Shown here one piece after another: positions 52,571 through 61,208 of a stretch of 64,000 bases of DNA. The stretch's first letter is position 1; each line of letters begins with the position of its first letter. Made by a program: the position numbers and the translations under genes. A model generated the notes under the pieces. It made no database searches and was not told the DNA's origin. It worked only from the letters and a program-made list of their open reading frames with translations. The stretch comes from JAJTGZ01 sp964403525 (GTDB lineage Bacteria; Planctomycetota; Phycisphaerae; Phycisphaerales; UBA1924), in contig CAYOGE010000003.1 in assembly GCA_964403525.1 (NCBI GenBank), forward strand, positions 62,001 to 126,000, written 5' to 3'.

Positions 52571-52777
52571 GTGCCTTTCCCGCCCGTCGAAAGCAGTCAG
52601 TTGGGCGGCGGCCCTTCGGCCCGCACGGTTCGATTCCCGGCTACGGGCCAGGCCGCGTTGCTCCTCCGCTCCAGCATTGTCGCGCGATGGCCGGCGGTCA
52701 CCGGCCAGTGCAAGAAGTGCGGCTACGACCTCGCGAGGCTCGGGGCTGAGGCGAAGTGTCCGGAGTGCGGCGTATGA
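52571..52777 (+). pseudogene. truncated zinc-ribbon gene, possibly still expressed
   Basis: A 68-codon frame (GTG start) whose second half, ALLLRSSIVARWPAVTGQ followed by CKKCGYDLARLGAEAKCPECGV, matches the C-terminus of the protein at 50855 (ALLLRSGTLARRRAVTGS...). The membrane helices before it are gone, replaced by a head shared with the remnant at 51791. The stop overlaps the next ATG as ATGA, so if it is transcribed it is coupled to that gene. Confidence 0.5.
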
Positions 52778-53073
52778 GTCACCGGCGTGTCGATGTGCTC
52801 GTCATCGTGTTTGGGCTGACGGTGCTGCTCTTTTTCGCCGCGGGGATTGCGTCCGGGCTCGGTCGTGGTGGACCGGCGATGGCCAACATTTCGGTCAGCG
52901 TGATGGTCGTTGCGGGGCTCTCACTCGTTGCTCGTTACGCGTGGCGGCAGCGCGTGAAACGACGCCTTGAACGATTGAGATCACTCGGCGTGTGCACCAA
53001 GTGCGGCTATGCGATGGATGGACTCGACGCGGGTGCGCCTTGTCCTGAATGCGGCAAGGCCAGGGAGGATTAA
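52774..53073 (+). CDS. small membrane protein with C-terminal zinc ribbon
   Basis: A 99-residue protein with two membrane helices (VLVIVFGLTVLLFFAAGIAS and ISVSVMVVAGLSLVARYAW), a basic linker (RQRVKRRLERLRSLG) and a zinc ribbon with CTKCGYAMDGLDAGAPCPECG. It is the second intact relative of the protein at 50855 but shorter. The ATG overlaps the stop of the truncated frame before it. The zinc ribbon should face the cytoplasm by the positive-inside rule. Function unknown. Confidence 0.68.
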   Translation: MSHRRVDVLVIVFGLTVLLFFAAGIASGLGRGGPAMANISVSVMVVAGLSLVARYAWRQRVKRRLERLRSLGVCTKCGYAMDGLDAGAPCPECGKARED

Positions 53074-53130
53074 CCAAAGAGCCGTGCGCAATGCAGCGAC
53101 GCGGAGTGGAGCCGGAAGATCTATGGCCGT

Positions 53131-53147
53131 GCAGGTTGAAAACCTGC
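53131..53147. repeat. perfect hairpin next to inverted repeat
   Basis: GCAGGTT-GAA-AACCTGC, a 7-base-pair stem with 3-base loop, lies directly before the family B inverted repeat and 58 bases after the zinc-ribbon stop. It could act in termination, though no T-run follows. Confidence 0.5.
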
Positions 53148-53233
53148 ACCACGATACAGAGGCACAGAGAAGAATGGGAGCGTGGGATCAGCCCCTTCTC
53201 AGCCTCTTCTCTGTGCCTCTGTGTCTCTGTGGT
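53148..53233. repeat. inverted-repeat element (family B, GAGACACAGAGG type)
   Basis: Left arm 53148-53173 (ACCACGATACAGAGGCACAG...) and right arm 53205-53233 (ending TGTGTCTCTGTGGT) form a long hairpin with one short mismatch and a roughly 30-base centre. The sequence is a repeat of AGAGACACAGAGGCACAGAG type, different from family A. It has no coding capacity. Confidence 0.75.
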
Positions 53234-53285
53234 ATCAGATCTTCTGCAAGCTGACCCAGCGTTCCACCGGCCCGGACGGGCCGGC

Positions 53286-53317
53286 GCGGCTCTGCTGCAC
53301 AAATCAAGGCGACAGGA
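53286..53317. repeat. duplicate of tRNA-Pro 3' end and flank (att-like), outer copy
   Basis: These 32 bases (GCGGCTCTGCTGCACAAATC followed by AAGGCGACAGGA) repeat 53391-53422 with one mismatch. The second copy includes the last 14 bases of tRNA-Pro plus 18 bases of 3' flank. Such duplication of a tRNA end is what integration leaves. The outer copy also pairs with TCCTGTCGC at 53332-53340 to make a hairpin. Confidence 0.6.
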
Positions 53318-53390
53318 GTGTGCTGCGCAGAATCCTGTCGCGACCGCTGCGCGGTCCATCGGCCCCCGCGGGAAGGGGGAGGGGGCCGAT

Positions 53391-53422
53391 GCGGCTCTGC
53401 TGCACAAATCAGGGCGACAGGA
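53391..53422. repeat. duplicate of tRNA-Pro 3' end and flank (att-like), inner copy
   Basis: This is the intact copy, overlapping the 3' end of tRNA-Pro(TGG). It is preceded by a perfect 10-base-pair hairpin, ATCGGCCCCC/GGGGGCCGAT at 53359-53390, that could be the tRNA's terminator. The distance between copies is 105 bases. Confidence 0.6.
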
Positions 53423-53482
53423 TTTGAACCTGCGACCTCGAGGACCCAAACCCCGCGCTCTACCAAACTGAGCTACGCCCTG
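53409..53482 (-). tRNA. tRNA-Pro (anticodon TGG)
   Basis: Cloverleaf on the minus strand: acceptor CAGGGCG/CGCCCTG, D arm GCTC...GAGC, anticodon stem CGGGG/CCTCG with loop TTTGGGT (anticodon TGG), T arm GCAGG-TTCAAAT-CCTGT, discriminator A at 53409. No CCA encoded. The 3' end is duplicated 105 bases away. Confidence 0.93.
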
Positions 53483-53568
53483 TGCGGGCCGACTCTAGGC
53501 GTGGCGGGGGCTGGTGTGGGGGGAAGCGGTGTGGCGGGAGCTGGTGTGGCGGTGGCCGTTGTGGTGTT

Positions 53569-54060
53569 TCACTTGCTCAGGTGCGCACGCAGCGCGGTGT
53601 CGAACAGCGCGCTCCACCCTTCGCTCAGCGAGCGGCGCGTGGCGGCGGTGGCGTTGCCGAAGACCGCGTGCACCAGCGTGAGCGATGCGCCGCAGGGCGC
53701 TGCGGCGATGGTGAACTCCATCGTGCCCGTGTGGGGGCCGCCCCAGCGCGGCGTGGTGTGCCCGACCACCAGCAGCCAGCGGCCGGGGTCGACGCCCATC
53801 ACCGTGCCCCAGATCACGCCGGCGTTGCCCGAGGCGGGGCCCACCTCACCCATCATGCCGCCCAGGCGCGGCTCGAGCTTGAACGTCTTCGACGAGGCCT
53901 GCGCGAAGAAGGCCGGCTGCCACCAGCGGTTGATGCCGGTGGTGAGGGCCATCCAGAGCGGCCTGGGCTTGCAGGGGTAGCTCCAGCAGTAGGTGGATGT
54001 GAAAACGCCCGCGGGGGTAATGCCGCGGGCGTCTTGGGTGGTGCGTTTGGCCATGGGCAT
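53569..54060 (-). CDS. SRPBCC/AHSA1-like domain protein
   Basis: A 163-residue protein with the START-like SRPBCC fold of the AHSA1 type. Family features are PLWMALTTGINRWWQPAFF near the front, the FKLEPRLGGMMGEVG strand pair, GVIWGTVMGVDPGRWLLVVG and the C-terminal helix RSLSEGWSALFDTALRAHL. Such proteins bind hydrophobic ligands or act as Hsp90 co-activators; the role here is unknown. The start at 54060 is followed by MAKRTT at codon 3, an alternative. GT-rich imperfect repeats (GGTGTGGCGG) lie just after its stop at 53499-53565. Confidence 0.75.
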   Translation of the reverse strand: MPMAKRTTQDARGITPAGVFTSTYCWSYPCKPRPLWMALTTGINRWWQPAFFAQASSKTFKLEPRLGGMMGEVGPASGNAGVIWGTVMGVDPGRWLLVVGHTTPRWGGPHTGTMEFTIAAAPCGASLTLVHAVFGNATAATRRSLSEGWSALFDTALRAHLSK

Positions 54061-54096
54061 CTCCGTTCCCGGTGGCGGGACTGCGGAGCGTAGCCG

Positions 54097-57000
54097 TTAC
54101 TTGACGGGGAGCTCTTCGAACATGAGCACCTTGGGCTTGTCGCCGGGGCGGGTGCAGCCGCTGCGGTCGAGCACCATCATGTAGCGGCGCTGGATGCTGG
54201 GGGTCATCGGGCGGGTGTAGCGGTCCTCGTTTGGCGCTGCGCCGTTGCCGGTCCAGGGCTCGAGGCCGAGGGTGTCACCCTCGGTGTAGCCGTTGACGAG
54301 GAAGTAGGCGCAGAAGTAGTCCGAGCTTGTCGAGACGGTGTTGAGCAGGGCGTCGGCGAGGGCGATCTTGCGGTCGTAGTCGGACGACTTGCCGCCGTGG
54401 ACGAAGTGGTTGCCCGGCCCGACGGTCGCGGCCTTGATCGAGGCGTGGGCGGTGAGGCCGAACGCCTGCTCGCGGTTGGGGCCGGTGCCTTCGGTCACAC
54501 CCAGGGCGTTGGTGTCGGCGATCTGCGTGACCTGCGTCTGGAAGTTGGAGGGCGAGGCGACGTTGTCGAGCGCGGCGAGGCGGTCGATGCCCAGCTGCTT
54601 CTGGTGCGCGGCGTCGAGGTTCTGGCTTGAGCGGGCGGTGTTGTCCTGCACGATGGCCATCATGATCTCGCCGATGGACTTGAAGCCCGGCTCGGAGCGC
54701 ACGTTGACGCAGTTGGTCATGAACGGGCGGCCGCCGCGGTAGCTGGTGCCGGTGGTGGTGTCGTTGCCCGGCGAGAAGTCGACGTAGACGCGGCTGCCGC
54801 CGGCCTCGTCACCCTGGTTGCCGCGTGCGACCACGGCCTGCTTGTCGCGGTAGGCGATGAGGGTCGCGGCGACGTCCCAGCGGTCGTCGCTGGGCTTCCA
54901 GAGCGAGCGCGGCGCCAGGGTGCCGGCCTCGTTGCTCAGCTTGAGCGTGTAGGGGCTGTTGGTGCTGTTGGTCCAGTGGCCTTTGAAGCCAAGCGTGTCT
55001 GAGCCGTAGATGTTCTGCGAGGCGGGGGTGAGCATGGGCCACATGCGCAGGGCCTCGAGCGAGACCGTGTTGATGTTGCCGAGGCCCTGCATCGCGCTGT
55101 CGACGGTGCCGTAGCGTGTGGTGCGGAAGCGGTCGAGGATGTTGAGGGCGAAGGGGATGCCGTTGGAGATGTAGGGGTCGAAGCCGCCGCTGTAGTTCCA
55201 CGCGCCGTCTGAGTTGATGTCGTTGTAGGGGACGAAGCGGTCGGTGGGGAGGTGGCAGCGGTCGAGCACCTTGCCGATCTGGAACTCGTAGGCGGTGTCG
55301 GTGTTTGAGCGGCTGTAGTTGAGGCCGAAGGCCATGGCCTCTGAGAGCGTGGTGTGCCGGGCCTCGAGCTCGGCCTCGGTGCCGGCCGCGGCGGGGGCGG
55401 TGGGGTTCTGGTACGGGCCGATGGCCCAGGGCAGGAGCAAGTCGGCCGGGCGGAGGGGCGGGCGCTCAACCTCGGTGTTGGGGGGCGTGTTGTTGCGGCG
55501 CGGGTAGACCGGCAGCAGGGCGGACTTTGCACCGGCGTTCCAGCCGACGGCGGCGAGGTCATCGCCGATGATGTGGCTGGCATCGTTGGTGAGGTTGCGC
55601 GAAGCGGGGTGGACGCCCGCGGGCGTGAAGACGACGTTGACGCCCTTGCCGATCATGCGCTTGAAGGTGTTAGCGCTGCCCCCCTGGCCGGTGAAGTCCG
55701 ACGGGCTGAGGCGCCCGACGTTGCTGGAGTTTGTGAAGTTGAAGTTGGCGTCGGTGATGTTCTTGGCGTTGGCGGCGGCGGTGAAGCCGGCGCCGTCCTT
55801 GGGCTCAAGGCACCAAGCCGGCATGGTGCCCGCGGTGGTGTCGGAGGCGTCGCCGGGGAGCGGGCCGCCGTTTGGGTCGGTGCGGCGGCGGACCGCGCCG
55901 AACATGGTGATGGCGAAGCCGGTGTTGTTCCGCTGCGAGGCGGCGCCGGTGTACTCGGGCTCCCCGGGCTCGGGGCCGGAGTCGATGCCGGTGAAGCGGT
56001 TGTTGCCGCTGTCGAGCCTGCGGTAGAGGGCCGCACGTTGGCCGGCGTCGCCGTAGCTGGGGTCGCGGAGGCGGTCAACGAGGTAGTCGTTGGCGATGTG
56101 GTTGCTCGCCGCGGACTCGCCCGATCCGGCCGAGGGGTCGCGGACGACGCGCCACAGGCGGACAACCTTGTTGGCGTCGGAGGTTGCCGAGGAGTTGATC
56201 GCCTCGCCCGGCCCGCTCAGGGGGAGCTGGTTGCCGTTGACGGGGTTGATCTGCACCGTGCGGAGCGCAGGGGCGGAGTTGCCGGCGACGGCCGTCAACT
56301 GCTTGTTGACCCAGGTCTTGAGCACGTCGCCGCCGAGCCCGGCGAGCGTATCGACGGTGGGGTCGGCGGTGCGCCAGCGCGTCAGCACGCGGTCGGGCGT
56401 GTCGGAGAGGACGTAGAAGCAGAGCGACTGGCGCGGCAGCAGCGTGACGACGCCGACGCGGTTGCCCGAGTCGTCGTACTTGGCGACGTCGTAGTACTTG
56501 CCCGCGAACTCGAAGTAGTAGGCGAAGTTGGTCGATGCCGGGTCGCCGAGGGTGATGGGCACATCGAACGGGTTTGTGACCTGGAAGGCGACGCACTCCA
56601 TCAGGAAGTCGTGGTTGGTGTTGGAGATCGAGCCGTCGATGGTGATGCCCAGGGAGGTGGTGGTTCCCGTGGGGTTGCCCATGGCGTCAACATCGGCCGT
56701 CCACTCGCCGTCTGTGGCGCCAGACCCGGACGCCTTGCTGTCGCCGCCGCGCGCCAGCGGCGCGTCGTAGTACATATCGAAGCTGACGGTGGCGGTCAGG
56801 AAGGGCTGCGGCTGGGCGGCGAAGATGTTCACCGCGTAGCCGGTGGTCATCGCGTTGGCGCCGGTGGCGAGCTTGGTGGGCGCGGGGTTGGCCGGGTCGA
56901 CCATGTCGAGGTCGAACGGGTAGGCCTTGACGTCGGCCTTGGTCGTGCCGAGCGTGTTCGGCGTGAGCGTGCTGGTGTTGGTCAGCGCACCGGTGAGGTT

Positions 57001-59364
57001 CGCGGGCCAGTAAGGGAACTGGCGCGGGCCCGAGGGGAAGGTTGACGTTGCGACCTGGTTGCGCTTGGTTGAGTCCAGCAGCAGCGTGGCGGCCAGCAGG
57101 CGGTTGTCGGGCTGAGTCGCGCCGGCGACCTGGCGGGTGTCGTCCTGCCAGGCCATGAGGTTGAGCGCCATCTGGGCGCCGGTGCGCACCGCGACCTCGG
57201 CCGCGCGGCCGTGGAACTGGCCGGGGACAACGGTCTCGCCGACGTTGGTGCCGGTGGTGGCGGGGTCGTAGGTGGGCCCGCCGAAGGACATTCCGTGGGC
57301 GCGCATCGAGCCGGCGGGCGCATCGTTCCAGATCTGCGGGTCACCCAGGAAGGGCGAGAGGGCGAGGGCGTAGTTGATGAAGATCTCGTTGGCGGCGGGG
57401 ATCGGGTAGACGCCGCGCGCGGGCGTGGCCGTCAGTTGCACGGCGTTGTGCAGGAGCGGAACGATGTCGGTGCGAACGTCGTCTGCGGTCATCGCGTAAC
57501 GGGCGTTCGGATCGGTCGCGCCGGTGAGCAGGCGGTGCGAGTAGCGGATGGGGCGTGCGCCGCTGATGGTGGTGAGCAGGTGGCGCGGGTCGCTGAAATA
57601 CTGCGCCATCGCCGGGGGGACCTGGTTTCCGCCGCCGCCGACGTAGAGCCCGGGCATGATGCCCGCGTCGCGGTCGGTGACGAAGTCGCGCAGAGAGCGG
57701 AGGGGGTTCATCAGCGCGTAGCGCGGGTCCGACGCGGCGACGGTCTCGAGGCGCGAGAGGGCGCGGGCGTCGTTGACGAACCCGAAGGCGCGCAGGTCGA
57801 GCTCGTCGGCCGGGCCGTAGCCGCCGTTCTGCTTCAAGTAGACCTGGCTGGTGGGGGTGTTGGAGCGGAGCTGGCCGTTTGCCTCATCCTTGCCGCCGAG
57901 TGTGTAAAGCTGGGTGCGTGTGACTGCGCCGAGCGTCACGCCGCTTCCGGAGAGCCCCGACGGCCGGCGCGTGCCGATGGAGGCAAGCCATGCGGGGCCG
58001 ACGATGTCGGGCCCGGCGGGTGTGAAGAAGCCGTTGAGGTCGGCCTCGGCGACGCCCGAGACGCGTGCCTCGAGGATGCGCGAGAAGGCGGACAGACCGG
58101 CGAGGGTGATCTGGTTGGCGTCGTTGTAGTTTGAGCCGTCAACCCAGTTTGAACCGGGGTTGATATCGAAATACTGGCGAGCATCGGCGAGCGTTAGCAG
58201 GCGCTCAAGGTCAACATCGCTGGGCGTGAGGCCCGCGGGGTTCTCGATGTCGGGCGGCACGGCGAAGCTGGTGGCGACGTTGACGTTTACCATGCCCGAA
58301 AGGTCGATGATGCGCGGCGCAACGAACCAGCGCACGCCGGTCCCGCCCGGCAGCAGGCTGGCGGGGCGCGAGGGATCGGACGTATCGACGAGTTCCTGCC
58401 ACAGCGCGTCGTACCAGCCGTCGCCATCGGCGTCGGCCAGGGTGTTGCCCATGAACTTCACGTCGCCGGCGGTGAGGCCGCTGGGGTTCCATGTCGTCGG
58501 GCGGAAGGTCTCGATCCGGTCGTTGCTCCAGGTGGCGGGAGAGTTGTAGAGGTCGGTGTTGGTGACGCGGGCGATCCGCGGCACCGCCGTGTAGGGGTCG
58601 GCCCCGCCGTTGGATGCGCGGTTCCACAGGTGGAGCCAGTCGCTCATCGCCGGTGTGGTCGCGATCGAGTATGGCCCGGCGGCGGTGAAGCCTGCGGGGG
58701 CGTTGAAGTTGCCGCGCAGGTTGGCCATGTTCACCGGCAGGCCGCTGGGCGAGATGAGCGACAGGTGACCCCAGTCGCGGTGCAGGCCCATCAGCGCGAA
58801 GGCCGACGGCATCGCGGGGAGCGTGGTGAGCGATCGGTTGGACCACGTGGGCGTGGACGTTGCGAGGTAGGGGTCGCTGGTGACGCGCTGGTCTTCACCG
58901 GCGGCCGTCCACCCCCTGGTGATGTTGCCGGCTGGGTTGAAGCGGAGGTTGTCGGCGATGCCGCCCGCCAGAACGAGGTTGCTGCGATTTGAAGGGTCGG
59001 TGTACGGGTAGTCGCTGGTCTCGCGGACGGAATAGAACGTGCGAGCGCCGCCGTTGGCGGTGTAGACGCGCTGCACCCGCACGGCCGTTGCATCCTCGCC
59101 GATGATGTTGCGGATGTGCTCGCTGATGGCCCGGCTCTGGTCGTCAAGACGTGCCTGGTTGACCAGCGCGCGCCCGCCGCGGGCGTCGGCCTGGCCGACG
59201 GAGGTGTAGACGACGATGATGATCGCAAGCAGCGCGAGAACGCCGACGACCAGCACCAGCACCGAGCCGCGCCGGCTGTGCGGCGTGCCGGCGAGCACGC
59301 GCAGGCGCGTGGCGTCGCTGGCGCGGGTGGAGAGGGTGTTTGCGGGCGTTTGGTTGTGAGGCAT
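54097..59364 (-). CDS. very large prepilin-like protein (GspK/PilX-like N-terminus)
   Basis: A 1755-residue protein. Residues 31-58 (RRGSVLVLVVGVLALLAIII then VVYTSV) are a short basic segment and membrane helix like those of PilX/GspK minor pseudopilins, but without the strict GFTLxE site. The rest is a huge extracytoplasmic part rich in Asp, Asn, Thr and Pro, with repeated phrases such as DADGDGWYDALWQELVD, DLSGMVNVNVATSFAVP and NVNTVSLEALRMWP, plus a C-terminal part with YMMVLDRSG. GspK usually has about 300 residues, so this is about five times longer. It is last in the pseudopilin operon, 107 bases after the PilW-like gene. The function is unknown beyond a probable place at a pilus or secretion apparatus. 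Confidence 0.72.
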   Translation of the reverse strand: MPHNQTPANTLSTRASDATRLRVLAGTPHSRRGSVLVLVVGVLALLAIIIVVYTSVGQADARGGRALVNQARLDDQSRAISEHIRNIIGEDATAVRVQRVYTANGGARTFYSVRETSDYPYTDPSNRSNLVLAGGIADNLRFNPAGNITRGWTAAGEDQRVTSDPYLATSTPTWSNRSLTTLPAMPSAFALMGLHRDWGHLSLISPSGLPVNMANLRGNFNAPAGFTAAGPYSIATTPAMSDWLHLWNRASNGGADPYTAVPRIARVTNTDLYNSPATWSNDRIETFRPTTWNPSGLTAGDVKFMGNTLADADGDGWYDALWQELVDTSDPSRPASLLPGGTGVRWFVAPRIIDLSGMVNVNVATSFAVPPDIENPAGLTPSDVDLERLLTLADARQYFDINPGSNWVDGSNYNDANQITLAGLSAFSRILEARVSGVAEADLNGFFTPAGPDIVGPAWLASIGTRRPSGLSGSGVTLGAVTRTQLYTLGGKDEANGQLRSNTPTSQVYLKQNGGYGPADELDLRAFGFVNDARALSRLETVAASDPRYALMNPLRSLRDFVTDRDAGIMPGLYVGGGGNQVPPAMAQYFSDPRHLLTTISGARPIRYSHRLLTGATDPNARYAMTADDVRTDIVPLLHNAVQLTATPARGVYPIPAANEIFINYALALSPFLGDPQIWNDAPAGSMRAHGMSFGGPTYDPATTGTNVGETVVPGQFHGRAAEVAVRTGAQMALNLMAWQDDTRQVAGATQPDNRLLAATLLLDSTKRNQVATSTFPSGPRQFPYWPANLTGALTNTSTLTPNTLGTTKADVKAYPFDLDMVDPANPAPTKLATGANAMTTGYAVNIFAAQPQPFLTATVSFDMYYDAPLARGGDSKASGSGATDGEWTADVDAMGNPTGTTTSLGITIDGSISNTNHDFLMECVAFQVTNPFDVPITLGDPASTNFAYYFEFAGKYYDVAKYDDSGNRVGVVTLLPRQSLCFYVLSDTPDRVLTRWRTADPTVDTLAGLGGDVLKTWVNKQLTAVAGNSAPALRTVQINPVNGNQLPLSGPGEAINSSATSDANKVVRLWRVVRDPSAGSGESAASNHIANDYLVDRLRDPSYGDAGQRAALYRRLDSGNNRFTGIDSGPEPGEPEYTGAASQRNNTGFAITMFGAVRRRTDPNGGPLPGDASDTTAGTMPAWCLEPKDGAGFTAAANAKNITDANFNFTNSSNVGRLSPSDFTGQGGSANTFKRMIGKGVNVVFTPAGVHPASRNLTNDASHIIGDDLAAVGWNAGAKSALLPVYPRRNNTPPNTEVERPPLRPADLLLPWAIGPYQNPTAPAAAGTEAELEARHTTLSEAMAFGLNYSRSNTDTAYEFQIGKVLDRCHLPTDRFVPYNDINSDGAWNYSGGFDPYISNGIPFALNILDRFRTTRYGTVDSAMQGLGNINTVSLEALRMWPMLTPASQNIYGSDTLGFKGHWTNSTNSPYTLKLSNEAGTLAPRSLWKPSDDRWDVAATLIAYRDKQAVVARGNQGDEAGGSRVYVDFSPGNDTTTGTSYRGGRPFMTNCVNVRSEPGFKSIGEIMMAIVQDNTARSSQNLDAAHQKQLGIDRLAALDNVASPSNFQTQVTQIADTNALGVTEGTGPNREQAFGLTAHASIKAATVGPGNHFVHGGKSSDYDRKIALADALLNTVSTSSDYFCAYFLVNGYTEGDTLGLEPWTGNGAAPNEDRYTRPMTPSIQRRYMMVLDRSGCTRPGDKPKVLMFEELPVK

Positions 59365-59471
59365 GGTCGTTCTCCTGGCGGCGGGCCTGGTTCAGCGCGC
59401 GGCCGGTTGAGTCTGTCGCTTGATTCCGCCGCCCCCCCCCACCACCACCACGGGGGCGGATCGCGCGGGCG

Positions 59472-61208
59472 TTACATCGCTCCGCCGCGGCTGTCCTTGG
59501 GAAGGTCGAAGATGTACTGAAAGGTCTGCTCGATCGAGGGGTCGGTCGGGTCGCAGAGGGTGAAGGTGATGCGCAGCATGACGGGGCGCGTCCAGGGCAG
59601 GCTCTCGGGCTCCTGCAGGATGTCACCCTCTGACCAGTCGTACTTGCCGTCGCCGTTGGCGTCGTAGGCCAGCAGCGTGGTGGTGGGCGCGTAGAGCGGG
59701 TCGTTGAGGCCGAAGAACGCGTAGGCGGATGTGCCGTTAGAACTCCACGCGGGGACCGAGCCCCACTGCTGGACGTAGTCGGGGTCGATGAGGTCGGGCT
59801 GGGTGTAGAACACGCGGGCGGGCGTGCCGGGCGGGAGCGTTGCGGTGTTTCGGCGGGGCACAAGACGCGCCTGCACCGCGTCGGGCGTGACCGAGACCAG
59901 GTCGCGGTAGCGGACCACGTGCTTGGCGTAATCGTTGGGTGACGACACGACGCCGGTCTGGCGGTCGAGCCCGTGCCAGAAGACGGCGCCGATGTCGGTC
60001 GAGCCGGCGGGGTTGTTCCCTGTGCGGGCTGCGCCGAACGAATACTCGACGATGAACTCGCTGCAGCGCGGCAGGAAGGCCCCGCCGGTGAGCATGAGTT
60101 GGTCGGACCTCTGCACGGGGGTTGCGCCGCCGCCGTTGAAGTTCAGGAAGTCGGGGACCGTGGTCTCAACGCGGATGCGCCGGCCGCTGTCAGAGTCGGC
60201 CGGGAGCAGGCCGCGCATCCAGGCCTGCTGGTAGGTCATGGAGGTGCCGCCGCCAGCCCCGAGCCCAACGGCCATCTGGTTCGACGTGTTGGCAAGGGCG
60301 TAGGCATCGCCGAAGCTCGATCCGCCGCTTGACGCGTCGGAGAGCTGCGCGGCCATCGTGCGAAGGTCCATGGCGATGATGTCGACCACGCCGCTGGAGA
60401 GCGCGGGCGTTGCGCCGCGCAGGGTGCGGGCGCTGGTGGAGTACGACGCCCAGCGGGTGGCGTCTGACCGGTTAGCGGAGGGGACCGCGGGGAGACCGGC
60501 GATCTCTTTGGCTGAATCGAAGGTGCCCGTCGCGGTGAAGCCCTGGCCGGGTGGGATCACCCGAAGCACCTGGGTAGCGGGCGGGGCGAGCACGAACGCG
60601 CGGCGGGCGAGCGTCCACTCCGAGGCGTACTGGTTCACCTTTGAACCGCCGGGACCGGGCGTGACGCCCAGCGCGGGGGCCGCGGCGTTGGTGTCGGCGA
60701 TGTTGACTGGGTTGTTGAAGCCGGAGGCGTTGGCGGCGAGCGGGTCCTGCTTTGCGCCGTGCCCGTAGTAGATCAGGGCTTCGGTTGACGAGACGGGCGC
60801 GCCGTCTGCGGTGATGGGCTGCTGCAGGCTGGCGAAGTGCCCGGTGGCGGCGAAGATGATCTCGTCGATGCGGCGGCGGCGCGGCTCCGGATCGGCCGGG
60901 TAGGACGCGACGGTGTTGTTGTTGTTGGCGATCTGGTTGCGGATGACCATGACGCCGCGGGAGGTCATGGAGGAGAAGTCGGCGCGCATCTGGCGCTCGG
61001 TGGCGCTGGCGACGGCGTTGAGGTTGCTCAGGCGCCGGCCGGCGGCGACGGTGCGGGTGGTGAGCGAGAAGACCTGTGCCACGCCGAGTGACAGCAGCGC
61101 CATCGCGCCGACGGCGACGAGCATCTCGGTGAGCGTGAAGCCCTGGCGCGTGAGCTGCGCGGAACGGCCGGCGCGGGCGCGTGGATGGCTGTGGTTGGTG
61201 TGGTTCAT
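59472..61208 (-). CDS. PilW/PulJ-like prepilin
   Basis: A 578-residue protein with a type IV prepilin signal: RQGFTLTEMLVAVGAMALLS, with peptidase cleavage expected between Gly23 and Phe24 and Glu at +5. The N-terminal helix continues into an acidic/polar head. The head has the ordering of PilW-like proteins (NAVASATERQMRADFSSMTS) followed by beta-rich regions. The length is well above the usual 200-350. Its ATG overlaps the stop of the PilV-like gene as ATGA. It is likely a minor pseudopilin of a type II secretion or type IV pilus-like machine. Confidence 0.85.
   Translation of the reverse strand: MNHTNHSHPRARAGRSAQLTRQGFTLTEMLVAVGAMALLSLGVAQVFSLTTRTVAAGRRLSNLNAVASATERQMRADFSSMTSRGVMVIRNQIANNNNTVASYPADPEPRRRRIDEIIFAATGHFASLQQPITADGAPVSSTEALIYYGHGAKQDPLAANASGFNNPVNIADTNAAAPALGVTPGPGGSKVNQYASEWTLARRAFVLAPPATQVLRVIPPGQGFTATGTFDSAKEIAGLPAVPSANRSDATRWASYSTSARTLRGATPALSSGVVDIIAMDLRTMAAQLSDASSGGSSFGDAYALANTSNQMAVGLGAGGGTSMTYQQAWMRGLLPADSDSGRRIRVETTVPDFLNFNGGGATPVQRSDQLMLTGGAFLPRCSEFIVEYSFGAARTGNNPAGSTDIGAVFWHGLDRQTGVVSSPNDYAKHVVRYRDLVSVTPDAVQARLVPRRNTATLPPGTPARVFYTQPDLIDPDYVQQWGSVPAWSSNGTSAYAFFGLNDPLYAPTTTLLAYDANGDGKYDWSEGDILQEPESLPWTRPVMLRITFTLCDPTDPSIEQTFQYIFDLPKDSRGGAM

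Noticed and set aside
53499..53565. GT-rich imperfect tandem repeats after the tRNA-Pro
   Set aside because: Short and irregular units (GGTGTGGCGG-like) consistent with slippage; no spacer regularity for a CRISPR array and no coding sense.
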